This document shows positions 19,196-29,060 of a stretch of DNA of 64,000 nt, piece after piece; within the stretch, counting starts at the first letter, position 1, and every line of letters starts with the position of its first letter. This stretch comes from Clostridium tyrobutyricum DSM 2637 = ATCC 25755 = JCM 11008. Lineage in GTDB: Bacteria; Bacillota; Clostridia; Clostridiales; Clostridiaceae. A program made the translations under genes and the position numbers. The stretch covers positions 1-64,000 of the forward strand of contig NZ_APMH01000017.1 of assembly GCF_000359585.1 (NCBI RefSeq), in the 5' to 3' direction. A model generated the notes under the pieces. It was not told the origin of the DNA and made no database searches. It saw only the letters and a list, made by a program, of their open reading frames with translations.

Positions 19196-20695
19196 ATGGA
19201 TATAAGCGTCAAAAATCAAAATAAAATTATATATTTAATAATTATTTTAAGTTTAATAGCTAACTATTTTATGTTTCCAAGCTTGATTGTAGTTCAAATA
19301 TTTGCAGCTTTCTATGTTACCGTAATTTATAAAAAATTTATAGGAAGTAAACGGAATTTTATATATTTTTCCACACTTCTATTTGCTATTATAAATTTTT
19401 CATTGAAAGTACCGATAGGAAGTAGATATGATGTATATTATTTCTACATAACCTTATTTATATATATAGTATTTTTATTGCGCAATTTTATAAAACATTG
19501 TATTAAAGATGGTTTTAAAAATATTAAATATAATAAATATTTGATTTTTATAATTATATTTATTGTATATATGCTGTTTAGTGTTCTAATCGCACAAGAT
19601 AAAAAGCTTGCAGTTAAATATGTATTTAACTTTTTTATTATGTTTTCTCTTTTGGTAATGATATTTTGGGAGAATAGGTCTAAAGATATCATGTGTAGGA
19701 CTTTAAGCCTTTTACAGTACATATATATGGGAATATTGTTCCTTGGAGTATTGGAAATGTTCGGCATAAGATATGGAGTAAGAAATCATTTTGAGGAATG
19801 GGACCCTATATCAACTCAAATAAGCTATGTCAAAAAAATACCAGTTGTATTTTTTTATAATCCTAATAATTATGCAGTATTTTTAGTTATGGCCATGACT
19901 ATCCTTATAGTTGCCTGGTTATTTACTAAAAATAAGTTTAAAAAGAGATTATATATAGTCTTATATTTTATAAGTCAAATTAATTTAATATTTACAAGGT
20001 CTAGGACATCATGGATTACTATATTTGCAGTAATAATATTCATGATATTATTCTATTGTCTATCTAAAAATAAAGACAAATTTAACATAATAAAACTAGT
20101 ATCTACAGCTGTTGTAACTCTCGGGATATTTGTAGGAATTTCTTTTATTCCCAATATGCAGCCTTTTTATGGTAAAATAACCGGTTCTACACTTTTAAGC
20201 AAATTGAACATAGCCAATTATAAATATCAACCCGATTTAGAAGATCAAAAATTACTTGAATTAGGTAAAAAGGGATCAGATAATGAAAGGTATACACTTA
20301 TGTACGATGTAGTACATGGCGTAATATCAGAAAAACATTATTTGGGATTTGGAGCTGGGAATATAGAAAAATATGTAGAAAAGATGAATAATACATTTGG
20401 AGTTCTTAATGTACATAGCTTTTGGGTTGAAATGCTAGGTGATTTTGGTATAGCAATATTTTTGTACATTATATATATATACATAAGTATGATTAGAGAT
20501 GGTCTAAAAGCATATTATTATGAACAAGTGAAGTATAAAAAATACTTTATAATGTTCTCTGCAAATTTATTTGGCATTATATTCTTGTGCTTTGGTCCTA
20601 GTACAATCATGTGGTATCCTCCATTTTGGATTTCTATGGGAATGTCTTTAGCTCTTATAGTAGGAAAAAGTAAAAGATTTGTGGAAAATAATTAG
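19196..20695 (+). CDS. O-antigen polymerase/ligase-like membrane protein (Wzy candidate)
   Basis: About 500 residues with 11-12 hydrophobic segments and a large extracytoplasmic loop between about residues 320 and 400. The Wzy_C-type motif (TRSRTSWITIFAVIIFMILF and later HYLGFGAGNIE...VHSFWVEMLGDFG) is recognisable. Such proteins polymerise or ligate lipid-linked glycans outside the membrane. I used the ATG at 19196 because the GTG at 19184 is part of the AAGGTGG ribosome site. A second family member is encoded at 27786, so which one polymerises is not decided by the sequence. Confidence 0.8.
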   Translation: MDISVKNQNKIIYLIIILSLIANYFMFPSLIVVQIFAAFYVTVIYKKFIGSKRNFIYFSTLLFAIINFSLKVPIGSRYDVYYFYITLFIYIVFLLRNFIKHCIKDGFKNIKYNKYLIFIIIFIVYMLFSVLIAQDKKLAVKYVFNFFIMFSLLVMIFWENRSKDIMCRTLSLLQYIYMGILFLGVLEMFGIRYGVRNHFEEWDPISTQISYVKKIPVVFFYNPNNYAVFLVMAMTILIVAWLFTKNKFKKRLYIVLYFISQINLIFTRSRTSWITIFAVIIFMILFYCLSKNKDKFNIIKLVSTAVVTLGIFVGISFIPNMQPFYGKITGSTLLSKLNIANYKYQPDLEDQKLLELGKKGSDNERYTLMYDVVHGVISEKHYLGFGAGNIEKYVEKMNNTFGVLNVHSFWVEMLGDFGIAIFLYIIYIYISMIRDGLKAYYYEQVKYKKYFIMFSANLFGIIFLCFGPSTIMWYPPFWISMGMSLALIVGKSKRFVENN

Positions 20696-20714
20696 TAGTT
20701 GAGGTGTTATTATA

Positions 20715-21857
20715 TTGAAAATTTTAGTATTGGCTAGTTGGTATCCTGATGATTCAAATCATGTAAGCGGAGTATTTATAAAAGAGCAAGTTAGAGCCTT
20801 GAAAAAAGTAGGGGTTACTCCAATTGTATTCTATCCTTATGACAAAAGCTCAGATAATGGTAGATATAGAAAAACTATTGAAGAAGGAGTTATTGTTTAT
20901 AGAGCTAATACGGATTATTTAAAAAATGCTAAAATATCAAGATTGTATAGCATAATAAAGTCAGCTAAGATATTAAATAAAATATTGAATGAAAACAGCA
21001 TAAGTTTAATACACTGTCATGTATGTTATACTGCAGGTTTTATAGCATATGCATATAGTAAATTTTTCAACAATATACCATATATAATAACTGAACACTC
21101 TTCAAAAGTTGAAGAATTCTCGAATAAGATTTATAATAAAATTTTATTTTATTTATCTTATAAAAAGGCCAAATATGTAATTACAGTGAGTACATATCTG
21201 GCAAAGGAACTTTCTGATTTGAAATTTAAATTTAAGAGTAAAGTAATAGGAAATGTAGTGGATACATCTTCATATAATATAAAATTTATAAATAATAAAC
21301 ACGGAAAACATTGGAACTTATTATTTGTTGGATTAATGCCTGATAGTGAAGTGAAGGGGTTGCAATACTTTATACCAGCACTTGCTGATTTTATATCTAA
21401 AAATCCCAGCTGTGATATAACTTTTAATATAGTAGGTGATGGGTGTAAAAGAAAAGAATACGAAAAAACGTGTAAAGAATTGGGCATATATGATAAGTGT
21501 AATTTTTATGGTAAAGTGGATAAATTAGAAATACCTAAATTAATAGAAAAAAATGATTTTTTGATATTGCCGAGCGTGAAGGAAACTTTTGGAAGCGTAT
21601 TAATAGAATCCATGGCTGGTGGTAAGCCTGTGCTTGCTACTAAATGTGGAGGACCACAAGATTTTGTAAACAAAAAAGTTGGAATACTGGTTGAACCTGG
21701 TAACAAGGAACAATTAGAACTTGGAATAAAAAATATGATTGACAACTATGATAATTTTGATTTTCAATATATAAGAAATTATGCTAAGGATAATTTTAAT
21801 TATGATTCAATTGGAAAAAAACTTAAAGAGCTATATATTAGTATTCTTTCAAGTTGA
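20715..21857 (+). CDS. Glycosyltransferase family 4
   Basis: 380 residues with the GT-B fold. The N-terminal part has ILVLASWYPDDSNHVSGVFIKEQVRAL and HCHVCYTAGFIAYAYSKFF. The C-terminal donor domain has the GT4 motif KETFGSVLIESMAGGKPVLATKCGGPQDFV (E-x7-E type). It starts at a TTG preceded by GAGGTG. The donor and acceptor sugars cannot be read from the sequence. Cytosolic, membrane-associated assembly of the lipid-linked repeat unit is the expected role. Confidence 0.85.
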   Translation: MKILVLASWYPDDSNHVSGVFIKEQVRALKKVGVTPIVFYPYDKSSDNGRYRKTIEEGVIVYRANTDYLKNAKISRLYSIIKSAKILNKILNENSISLIHCHVCYTAGFIAYAYSKFFNNIPYIITEHSSKVEEFSNKIYNKILFYLSYKKAKYVITVSTYLAKELSDLKFKFKSKVIGNVVDTSSYNIKFINNKHGKHWNLLFVGLMPDSEVKGLQYFIPALADFISKNPSCDITFNIVGDGCKRKEYEKTCKELGIYDKCNFYGKVDKLEIPKLIEKNDFLILPSVKETFGSVLIESMAGGKPVLATKCGGPQDFVNKKVGILVEPGNKEQLELGIKNMIDNYDNFDFQYIRNYAKDNFNYDSIGKKLKELYISILSS

Positions 21858-21889
21858 TACTCAAGTAATTGTTGAAAGGATGGATTGTA

Positions 21890-22996
21890 TTGCCAAATTG
21901 TATATTTCATATACCATTTAAAATAGATGAAGATTGGCCATCAGCATCTCAAATCAGACCCATAAGAATGTTAAATGCTTTTAAAAGTATTGGATATAAT
22001 GTAGACATAGTTATGGGATATGGGAAGGAACGGAAAAATAATATACAGAAAATAAAAGATAAAATTAGAAGTGGGGTAAAATATGATTTTATGTATTCAG
22101 AAAGTTCTACAGAACCTACATTATTAACTGAAAAAAATCATATTCCTAAATTTCTATTTTTAGATTTTGGATTTTTTAATTTTTGTAGAAATAATGGAAT
22201 AAATATAGGATTATTTTATAGAGATGTGTATTGGAAGTTTGACGAATATAAACTAACAGTATCTTTTATAAAAAGAATTATCGCATGTATGTTTTATAAG
22301 TATGATTTATTTAGATATAAACGACTTTTAAATACTTTATATCTTCCATCACTAAAGATGTATGATTATGTGCCTATGGATTTTAAAGGAAAAGTAGAAG
22401 AACTGCCTCCTGCTGCAGAAAAAGATAAAATATGTTTAGATAATCATAATGTCTTAATTGAGAAAAGAAAAAATTTAAATATATTTTATGTAGGTGGATT
22501 AAATTATCTTTACAATTTAGAGTATTTGTTTGATGTAGTAAGTGAAAATAAAAATTTAAATCTGACTGTTTGCTGTAGGGAGAAAGAGTGGACAGCAGAA
22601 AAAGGAAAATATGAAAAGTATCTCAATGACAGAATAAAGGTAATACACGAATCAGGGGATGGATTAATTCCATATTTTAAACAAGCAGATTTATTTAGTA
22701 TATTTGTAGAACCTCAAGAGTATAGAGAATTTGCAATGCCAGTTAAATTATTTGATTATCTAACTTATGGTAAACCTATAATTGCTACAAGTGGAACAGG
22801 AGTAGGTGAATTTATAGATAAAAATAATGTGGGATGGTCTGTAGGTTATTCAAAAGAGGAACTTAGAAAAAAGTTGATGTATATAATTGAGAACCCCAAG
22901 GTATATATAGAAAAAGTAAATAGCATAAAAAATATTATACAGGATAATACATGGGAAGCAAGGGCAAGGAAGGTTATGAATGATTTAAAAAAATGA
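21890..22996 (+). CDS. Putative glycosyltransferase (GT-B, divergent)
   Basis: 368 residues from the TTG at 21890, which lies 9 bases after AAAGGA; an earlier TTG at 21869 precedes that site. The N-terminal half is unusual (HIPFKIDEDWPSASQIRPIRM). The C-terminal half has a GT4-like donor region: FYVGGLNYLYNLEYLFDVV, IPYFKQADLFSIFVEPQEYREFAMPVKLFDYLTYGKPIIATSGTGVGEFI. It is more divergent than the flanking GT4 genes. Members of this type are seen in polysaccharide loci; specificity unknown. Confidence 0.7.
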   Translation: MPNCIFHIPFKIDEDWPSASQIRPIRMLNAFKSIGYNVDIVMGYGKERKNNIQKIKDKIRSGVKYDFMYSESSTEPTLLTEKNHIPKFLFLDFGFFNFCRNNGINIGLFYRDVYWKFDEYKLTVSFIKRIIACMFYKYDLFRYKRLLNTLYLPSLKMYDYVPMDFKGKVEELPPAAEKDKICLDNHNVLIEKRKNLNIFYVGGLNYLYNLEYLFDVVSENKNLNLTVCCREKEWTAEKGKYEKYLNDRIKVIHESGDGLIPYFKQADLFSIFVEPQEYREFAMPVKLFDYLTYGKPIIATSGTGVGEFIDKNNVGWSVGYSKEELRKKLMYIIENPKVYIEKVNSIKNIIQDNTWEARARKVMNDLKK

Positions 22997-23012
22997 TTTT
23001 GGAGGAATATAT

Positions 23013-24104
23013 ATGAAAATATGTTATTTGTCCGATGCCAATAGCATACATACTAAAAAATTTTGTGACTTTTTTAAAAATAAAGGATATGATGTATCCG
23101 TTATATCTTTAAATGATGGCTATATAGATGGTATTCCCGTATATAATTTGAATTATGATATGAATGAGGTAAAAAAAGATAGTTCTACTAGAAAATTAAA
23201 ATATATACTTTCGTTTAAAAAGATAAGTGGAATTATAGATAAAATAAAACCGGATTTAATTCATGCACATTATGCAACCAGTTACGGATTATTAGCAGCA
23301 CTGTCTAAATTCCATCCTTTTATACTATCTGTTTGGGGAAGTGATGTATTTGATTTCCCAAATTCAGGAATACTGAATAAAATGATGCTGAAATATAATT
23401 TGAAAAAAGCAGATAAAGTGCTTTCCACAAGTAAAGTTATGGCAGAAGAAACTAGAAAATATACAGATAAGAAAATAGAGATTACCCCATTTGGAGTGGA
23501 TTTAAATATATTGAAACCATATGAAAATAAATATGATCATAGAGATACTATAACTATAGGTACTATAAAGACACTTGAAGAGAAATATGGTATAGAATAT
23601 TTAATAAGGGGTTTTGCCAAAGTAAGTTTTAAATATCCAGGTATAAATTTAAAATTGGAAATAGGTGGCAGAGGATCTCAGAGAGAGTATCTTGAAAATC
23701 TAACTGAAAAATTGGGAATACATAATAAGGTTGAATTCCTTGGATTCTTAAATAGGCAGCAGGTTGTAGAAGTTTTTAATAGATTTGATATAGCTGTTTT
23801 CCCGTCTATCTTAGATAGTGAAAGCTTTGGAGTAGCAGCAGTAGAAGCTCAAGCTTGCGGTACGCCTGTTATAGTTTCCAATGTAGGAGGTCTCCCTGAA
23901 GCAACATCTCCGGATGTATCAAGTATTCTAGTAAGAAAAGAGAATAGTGATGATATACAGAATGCACTGGAAAAATTAATTTTAAACAAAGATTTGAGAA
24001 TATCAATGGGCAAGAGTGCAAGAAGGTTTGTAGAAGATAATTTTAATATAAAAGATAATTTTAATAAAGTGGATAGAATATATAAAGAAATAATAAATGT
24101 ATAA
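23013..24104 (+). CDS. Glycosyltransferase family 4
   Basis: 363 residues. ICYLSDANSIHTKKFCDFF, HAHYATSYGLLAALS and SVWGSDVFDFPNSG mark the N-terminal acceptor domain. ITIGTIKTLEEKYGIEYLI, FLGFLNRQQVVEVFNRFDIAVFPS and ESFGVAAVEAQACGTPVIVSNVGGLPE mark the GT4 donor domain. A GGAGG ribosome site lies 8 bases before the ATG. The next gene, the 2-epimerase, starts 20 bases after the stop. Confidence 0.87.
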   Translation: MKICYLSDANSIHTKKFCDFFKNKGYDVSVISLNDGYIDGIPVYNLNYDMNEVKKDSSTRKLKYILSFKKISGIIDKIKPDLIHAHYATSYGLLAALSKFHPFILSVWGSDVFDFPNSGILNKMMLKYNLKKADKVLSTSKVMAEETRKYTDKKIEITPFGVDLNILKPYENKYDHRDTITIGTIKTLEEKYGIEYLIRGFAKVSFKYPGINLKLEIGGRGSQREYLENLTEKLGIHNKVEFLGFLNRQQVVEVFNRFDIAVFPSILDSESFGVAAVEAQACGTPVIVSNVGGLPEATSPDVSSILVRKENSDDIQNALEKLILNKDLRISMGKSARRFVEDNFNIKDNFNKVDRIYKEIINV

Positions 24105-24124
24105 TTTATGTTGGTGGTGAAATT

Positions 24125-25192
24125 ATGAAAATATTAACTGTAGTTGGAGCAAGACCTCAATTTATAAAAGCAGCAGCAGTATCTAATGTTATAAGAGATG
24201 AATTTAATGAAGTGTTAATTCATACAGGACAACATTATGACGAAAATATGTCAAAAATATTTTTTGATGAACTTAATATACCTAAACCAGATTATAATCT
24301 TGGAATAGGATCTGGAAATCATGGTAAACAAACGGGTACCATGTTAATAGAACTTGAAAAAATATATTTGCAGGAAAAGCCTGATTTGGTATTAGTATAC
24401 GGTGATACGAATTCAACATTGGCAGGAGCTCTTGCAGCAAGCAAATTATTAATACCTGTAGCTCATGTAGAGGCAGGTCTTAGAAGTTTTAATATGAAGA
24501 TGCCAGAAGAACAGAATAGGATATTGACAGATCATATATCCTCAGTATTATTTCCACCTACGAAAACTGGTGTATATAATTTAAAAAATGAAGGTATAAA
24601 AGAGCATGTATATAATGTAGGTGACGTAATGTTTGATGCTGTAATAGATTTTAAAAAGTTAGCTATGGAGAAATCAAATATAATTGACAGACTAAATTTA
24701 TATAATGGTAAATACATTTTGACAACTATACATAGGGCTGAAAATACCAATGACATACATAGATTAGAAAATATTGTATCAGCTTTAAATGATAGTGGCA
24801 AGGAAATAGTGCTTCCACTTCACCCTAGAACTAGAAAATATATAGATGATTATGGATTAACATTCAGTGATAAAATAAAATTAATTGAACCTGTAGGATA
24901 TTTAGACATGATAAGTCTTGAAATGTATTCTGAGAAAATTGTTACAGATAGTGGAGGAGTTCAGAAAGAAGCATTTTTTATGAAAAAGCCATGCATAACT
25001 ATGAGAGATGAAACTGAATGGGTTGAAACTGTAGAAAATGGATGGAATATTATTGTGGGAACCAATGAAAATAATATTTTAAATGCTATAGTAGAATTTA
25101 CTCCAGAAAGAAAACAGGAAGATATATTCGGTGATGGAAAAGCTGGAAAAAAGATATTAGATATATTAAAGAAGGAAATATATAATAAGTAA
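24125..25192 (+). CDS. wecB: UDP-N-acetylglucosamine 2-epimerase, non-hydrolysing (WecB/WbpI-like)
   Basis: 355 residues with the family signatures VVGARPQFIKAAAVS, HTGQHYDENMS, VYGDTNSTLAGALAASKL, HVEAGLRS, MPEEQNRILTDHIS and VTDSGGVQKEAFFMKKPC. It converts UDP-GlcNAc to UDP-ManNAc, or, if WbpI-like, epimerises UDP-GlcNAc(3NAc)A to the manno form. The wbpA/B/D-like genes upstream favour the second reading, but the sequence does not separate them. It starts behind GGTGGTG and is 9 bases ahead of the next gene. Confidence 0.9.
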   Translation: MKILTVVGARPQFIKAAAVSNVIRDEFNEVLIHTGQHYDENMSKIFFDELNIPKPDYNLGIGSGNHGKQTGTMLIELEKIYLQEKPDLVLVYGDTNSTLAGALAASKLLIPVAHVEAGLRSFNMKMPEEQNRILTDHISSVLFPPTKTGVYNLKNEGIKEHVYNVGDVMFDAVIDFKKLAMEKSNIIDRLNLYNGKYILTTIHRAENTNDIHRLENIVSALNDSGKEIVLPLHPRTRKYIDDYGLTFSDKIKLIEPVGYLDMISLEMYSEKIVTDSGGVQKEAFFMKKPCITMRDETEWVETVENGWNIIVGTNENNILNAIVEFTPERKQEDIFGDGKAGKKILDILKKEIYNK

Positions 25193-25201
25193 GGTGAAAA
25201 A

Positions 25202-26422
25202 ATGAAAATATTATTTTTAACTCAGTATTGTCCTCCTGAAGTTGGAGCACCACAGAATAGAATTTTTGAGTTTGCAAAACGTCTAAAAAAATTTGGACAT
25301 GAGATTACAATTCTTACGGCTATGCCAAACTATCCCAAGGGAGAAATATTTGATAAATATAAGGGAAAAAAGCTTGTAATAGAAGAAATTGACGATATAA
25401 GAATAATAAGAACCAGTATATATGCCACAAAAGAAAAAGGTTTTATAAAAAGACTCAGGAATTATCTTTCCTTTACATTTTCTTCTGTAATTACTGGAGT
25501 GAAACATGTTGGACATCAGGATGTAATTATAACTGAGTCACCTCCTCTTTTTTTAGGTTGGTCAGGGTATGTAATATCTAAAAAAATAAAGGCAAAATTT
25601 GTTTTTAATATATCTGATTTGTGGCCTGAATCAGCGGTTAAATTAGGTATGCTTCATAATAAACTTTTAATAAAGGCATCTACCTGGCTAGAAGAATTTT
25701 GTTATAGAAAAGCAGATGTAATTACGGGTCAGACAAAAGGAATTGTCAACAATATAATCATGAGAGGATTTGACAGCAATAAAGTTCATCTTATAACTAA
25801 TGGTGTAGATACTGAATTTTTCAAGAAAGAAAACAGGGATGAAGAATTCAGAAAAAAAATAGGAATAGAAAATAAATTTGCAGCATGTTATGGTGGAATA
25901 CACGGATTGGCACAAGGCCTTGAAGTTATTATAAATGCAGCTGAAATTTTAAAAAATCATGATAATATACAATTTGTTTTTGTTGGTGATGGACCTGAAA
26001 AAGAAAAACTTAAGAATATGGTAAAAGAAAAAGAACTTAGCAATGTTACTTTTATTCCGGTGCAACCCAAGAAAAACATGCCTAAGATAATTGCTTCCAT
26101 GGATGCTTCAATTATACCATTAAAAAAACTGGATTTATTTAAAGGGGCTCTCCCATCTAAGATGTTTGAAGCACTAGCTACAGAGCTTCCAATTATTCTA
26201 TCCGTAGAAGGAGAAGCTGCAAATCTCATAAATGCGGCTAAAGCGGGAATAGTAGTTGAGCCAGAAAATTCTGAAGAGATGGCTGGTGCAGTTTTAAAAT
26301 TGTCTGAAGATAAAGAATTAAGGGCTTCATTTGGAACCAATGGAAGAGAGTATGTTACTGAAAATTATTCTAGAGATAAAATAACTAGAAATCTAGAAAA
26401 TATACTTAAGGATATTTTATAA
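25202..26422 (+). CDS. Glycosyltransferase family 4 (WbuB-like)
   Basis: 406 residues. The N-terminus ILFLTQYCPPEVGAPQNRIFEFAKRL and the phrases TAMPNYPKGEIFDKYKGK and FNISDLWPESAVKLG are typical of WbuB-type transferases, which add an N-acetyl-fucosamine-like residue in E. coli O26. The donor domain has VGDGPEKEKLKNMV and GALPSKMFEALATELPIILS. It is encoded 9 bases after the 2-epimerase, fitting use of a 2-epimerised HexNAc donor. Specificity is inferred only. Confidence 0.85.
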   Translation: MKILFLTQYCPPEVGAPQNRIFEFAKRLKKFGHEITILTAMPNYPKGEIFDKYKGKKLVIEEIDDIRIIRTSIYATKEKGFIKRLRNYLSFTFSSVITGVKHVGHQDVIITESPPLFLGWSGYVISKKIKAKFVFNISDLWPESAVKLGMLHNKLLIKASTWLEEFCYRKADVITGQTKGIVNNIIMRGFDSNKVHLITNGVDTEFFKKENRDEEFRKKIGIENKFAACYGGIHGLAQGLEVIINAAEILKNHDNIQFVFVGDGPEKEKLKNMVKEKELSNVTFIPVQPKKNMPKIIASMDASIIPLKKLDLFKGALPSKMFEALATELPIILSVEGEAANLINAAKAGIVVEPENSEEMAGAVLKLSEDKELRASFGTNGREYVTENYSRDKITRNLENILKDIL

Positions 26423-26462
26423 AAAGTTAAAATTATGTGTCTTAAAATCTGAGGAGGCTATT

Positions 26463-27722
26463 ATGCAGGATACACATACCATTAAGGCAGCTTTAAAAAA
26501 AGGCCTTGTTCAAATATTTAGTGCAAATTTTATAAATAAAATAATACAATTTGGTATAGTAATGCTTTTAACTAGAATATTATCAGTAAATCTTTATGGT
26601 AAATTTGTATATGCCCAAAGTATATTAAATATGTTTCTATTGCTGGAGGGACTTGGAATGGTATCAGGGTCACTTCAATACTGCAGTATGGAAAATATAG
26701 AAGAAAAAAGGCTTTCCTATTTTAAATATGCAATTAAAATAGGAGGAATGTTCAATCTTATTATAGCTGTTTGTATTATAATATATACTACTTTTTTTAA
26801 ACTACCTGTTGAAGGCAGTACTCAGATATTATTTTACATGTCTTTAATGCCTCTTTTAACTATATTTTTTAATGAAATTCAAGTATTACTTAGATCGGAA
26901 TTTAGAAATAATGAATTTTCTTCTCTTACAGTTATAAATACTTTATTATATTTTATGGGAAATATTGTACTTGGAAGATATTTTAGTATAAAAGGTATAA
27001 TTATAGGAAGATATATATCGTATATTATATCAATTTTAATTGGAATATATATGATAAGAAATGGATTAAAAAAGCTTGTAAAAATAGACTATCCAAAATT
27101 AAAAGAGAAAAAAGATTTTTTGAAGTATTCAGTGGTTTGCTGTTTTACTAATGCAATGTCGCAAATACTATATATGATGGATACTTTCTTTGTAGGAATT
27201 ATAATAAAGGATAGTTCAGTTGTAGCTTCTTATAGTGCTGCTGCTCAAATACCATTTAATCTTACATTTATTCCCATGTCAATAATGATATTTGCCTATC
27301 CATACTTTGCTAGGCACTGGAATGATAAAAAATGGATTAAAGATAAATATAAAATGCTTATTAAATATTTATTTATTTTTAATTTAATAATAACTATTAT
27401 ACTTATAGTATTTGCACCTTATATTATAAATATTGTATTTACTAGAAAATATTCTGATGCAGTTACTAATTTTAGAATATTATCTATAGGGTATCTTGTA
27501 GCAGGAACTTTTAGAACACCATCAGGAAATATACTTGCAAGTATGAAGTTGGTAAAAGTGAATTTTTATAATTCGATGATAACGGGTATAGCTAATATAT
27601 TATTAAATGTAATTCTTATAAATAGACTGGGATCTTTAGGTGCATCTTTAGCTACAGTTTCAGTATATATCATATCATCAATTTTATATAATATATATTT
27701 AAGACGTTATATTAATAATTGA
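26463..27722 (+). CDS. wzx: Wzx-type oligosaccharide flippase
   Basis: 419 residues with about 12 transmembrane segments and the Polysacc_synt/MATE-like pattern (IFSANFINKIIQFGIVMLLTRILSVNLYG at the N-terminus; FRILSIGYLVAGTFRTPSGNILAS near TM 9-10). It would translocate undecaprenyl-PP-linked repeat units to the outer face. A second MOP-superfamily protein (MurJ-type) is encoded at 30168. A GGAGG ribosome site precedes the ATG. Confidence 0.85.
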   Translation: MQDTHTIKAALKKGLVQIFSANFINKIIQFGIVMLLTRILSVNLYGKFVYAQSILNMFLLLEGLGMVSGSLQYCSMENIEEKRLSYFKYAIKIGGMFNLIIAVCIIIYTTFFKLPVEGSTQILFYMSLMPLLTIFFNEIQVLLRSEFRNNEFSSLTVINTLLYFMGNIVLGRYFSIKGIIIGRYISYIISILIGIYMIRNGLKKLVKIDYPKLKEKKDFLKYSVVCCFTNAMSQILYMMDTFFVGIIIKDSSVVASYSAAAQIPFNLTFIPMSIMIFAYPYFARHWNDKKWIKDKYKMLIKYLFIFNLIITIILIVFAPYIINIVFTRKYSDAVTNFRILSIGYLVAGTFRTPSGNILASMKLVKVNFYNSMITGIANILLNVILINRLGSLGASLATVSVYIISSILYNIYLRRYINN

Positions 27723-27785
27723 ATTATATATGAAATTGGAAGAATATTTTAAATTTAAAATAAGTAGTCTGGAGGAATAAATTAA

Positions 27786-29045
27786 ATGGCAATTTATGAT
27801 CTGATATTATATTTATCAATTTATCTCTATATAATTATTATGCCTCTTATATATAGTAAGTATAAGTTTATGAATATTTCTTTTAATGGGGATATATGGC
27901 TTGTAATAGTAGTTATTATATATCTAGTTGGACTTGTGTTTTTTAAAGATACTAGAAGAAGGTTTACACTGGGAATAAAAGAATTTTTTACTAACTATTT
28001 AAGTCTTTCAATATTGGCACTTATAATTATAATGTTAATATCCTTTATATATGCTGAAGATATAACATCATCCATAAGTTCAACTAGTAGATTTATAAGT
28101 TATATTGTAATATATTTTATAATACTATGCGAAGGAAGTAAAAGAAAATTTTTGAAAGGTATCTTATTAAGCTATATATGTGTTTCTCTTATAATAGGTG
28201 TGGTAGGAATATTTGACTATATAAATGGAATTGGCATTGTTCAAGCTGGAGAGGGAGTACAAAGGATTAGAATTGCCTCTACTTTAGAAAATTCTAATAA
28301 TCTGGGAGCTTATTTTATTTTGATTATATTTCCAACAATAATGCTTGCTATTAAGAAAACAGATAAAAAGAAAAAAATATTTTATATAATAAGCACTTGC
28401 ATATTTCTAGCAAATATAGTATTTAGTTTTTCAAGAAATGCATGGATTGCTTTTATTATTGGGTGCATAATTTTTGGAGTTATATACAGCTTGAAATTTT
28501 TGTTCGTTTTAATTCCTATTGTGGGAATTAGTTCTTTTATACCACAAATACGTGATAGATTAAAGGAAATAACAGATATAGGTCAGAATACTTCTAGAAT
28601 TAAGATATGGGATGTAGCCATTATGATAATAAAGGATCATACAATTAAAGGAGTAGGAAATGGAAATTTTGAAGAAGCAGCTGCCAGGTATATGTACCAG
28701 CGGCCTGGATTAAAAACTAGCAATTTTGTTCCTAAACATCCCCATAATATTTTTTTGGAAATGCAGAGTGAAATAGGAATTTTTGGATCTGCAGCTTTTA
28801 TAGCAATTATAATTTCAATTATAATTAAGCTTGTATATTTCGTTAAAAATGTTAGAGATAAATTTTATTCAGCTTTTTATAAAGGTTTTTTTGTATCTTT
28901 TATAGTATTTTTGATAATGAATTTACTTGATGATTTCTTTTCAGCACCAAAAGTAATAGTATTTTTTTGGATTATTATAGCAGTGCTGCAGGCATATGAA
29001 ATAGAATGTGATGACAATCCTGTTGAAATAAAAAATATATTTTAA
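27786..29045 (+). CDS. O-antigen ligase/polymerase family membrane protein
   Basis: 419 residues with 10-11 hydrophobic segments. The Wzy_C/RfaL motif is seen as ASTLENSNNLGAYFILIIFP, FSFSRNAWIAFIIG and IKGVGNGNFEEAAARYM...PKHPHNIFLEMQSEIGIFG, including the conserved Arg and the PHN-x3-E loop. This is the second such protein in the locus. One may polymerise the repeat unit and the other may ligate the chain to a cell-wall or lipid acceptor. Confidence 0.82.
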   Translation: MAIYDLILYLSIYLYIIIMPLIYSKYKFMNISFNGDIWLVIVVIIYLVGLVFFKDTRRRFTLGIKEFFTNYLSLSILALIIIMLISFIYAEDITSSISSTSRFISYIVIYFIILCEGSKRKFLKGILLSYICVSLIIGVVGIFDYINGIGIVQAGEGVQRIRIASTLENSNNLGAYFILIIFPTIMLAIKKTDKKKKIFYIISTCIFLANIVFSFSRNAWIAFIIGCIIFGVIYSLKFLFVLIPIVGISSFIPQIRDRLKEITDIGQNTSRIKIWDVAIMIIKDHTIKGVGNGNFEEAAARYMYQRPGLKTSNFVPKHPHNIFLEMQSEIGIFGSAAFIAIIISIIIKLVYFVKNVRDKFYSAFYKGFFVSFIVFLIMNLLDDFFSAPKVIVFFWIIIAVLQAYEIECDDNPVEIKNIF

Positions 29046-29060
29046 ATTGGTGGTTATAAC

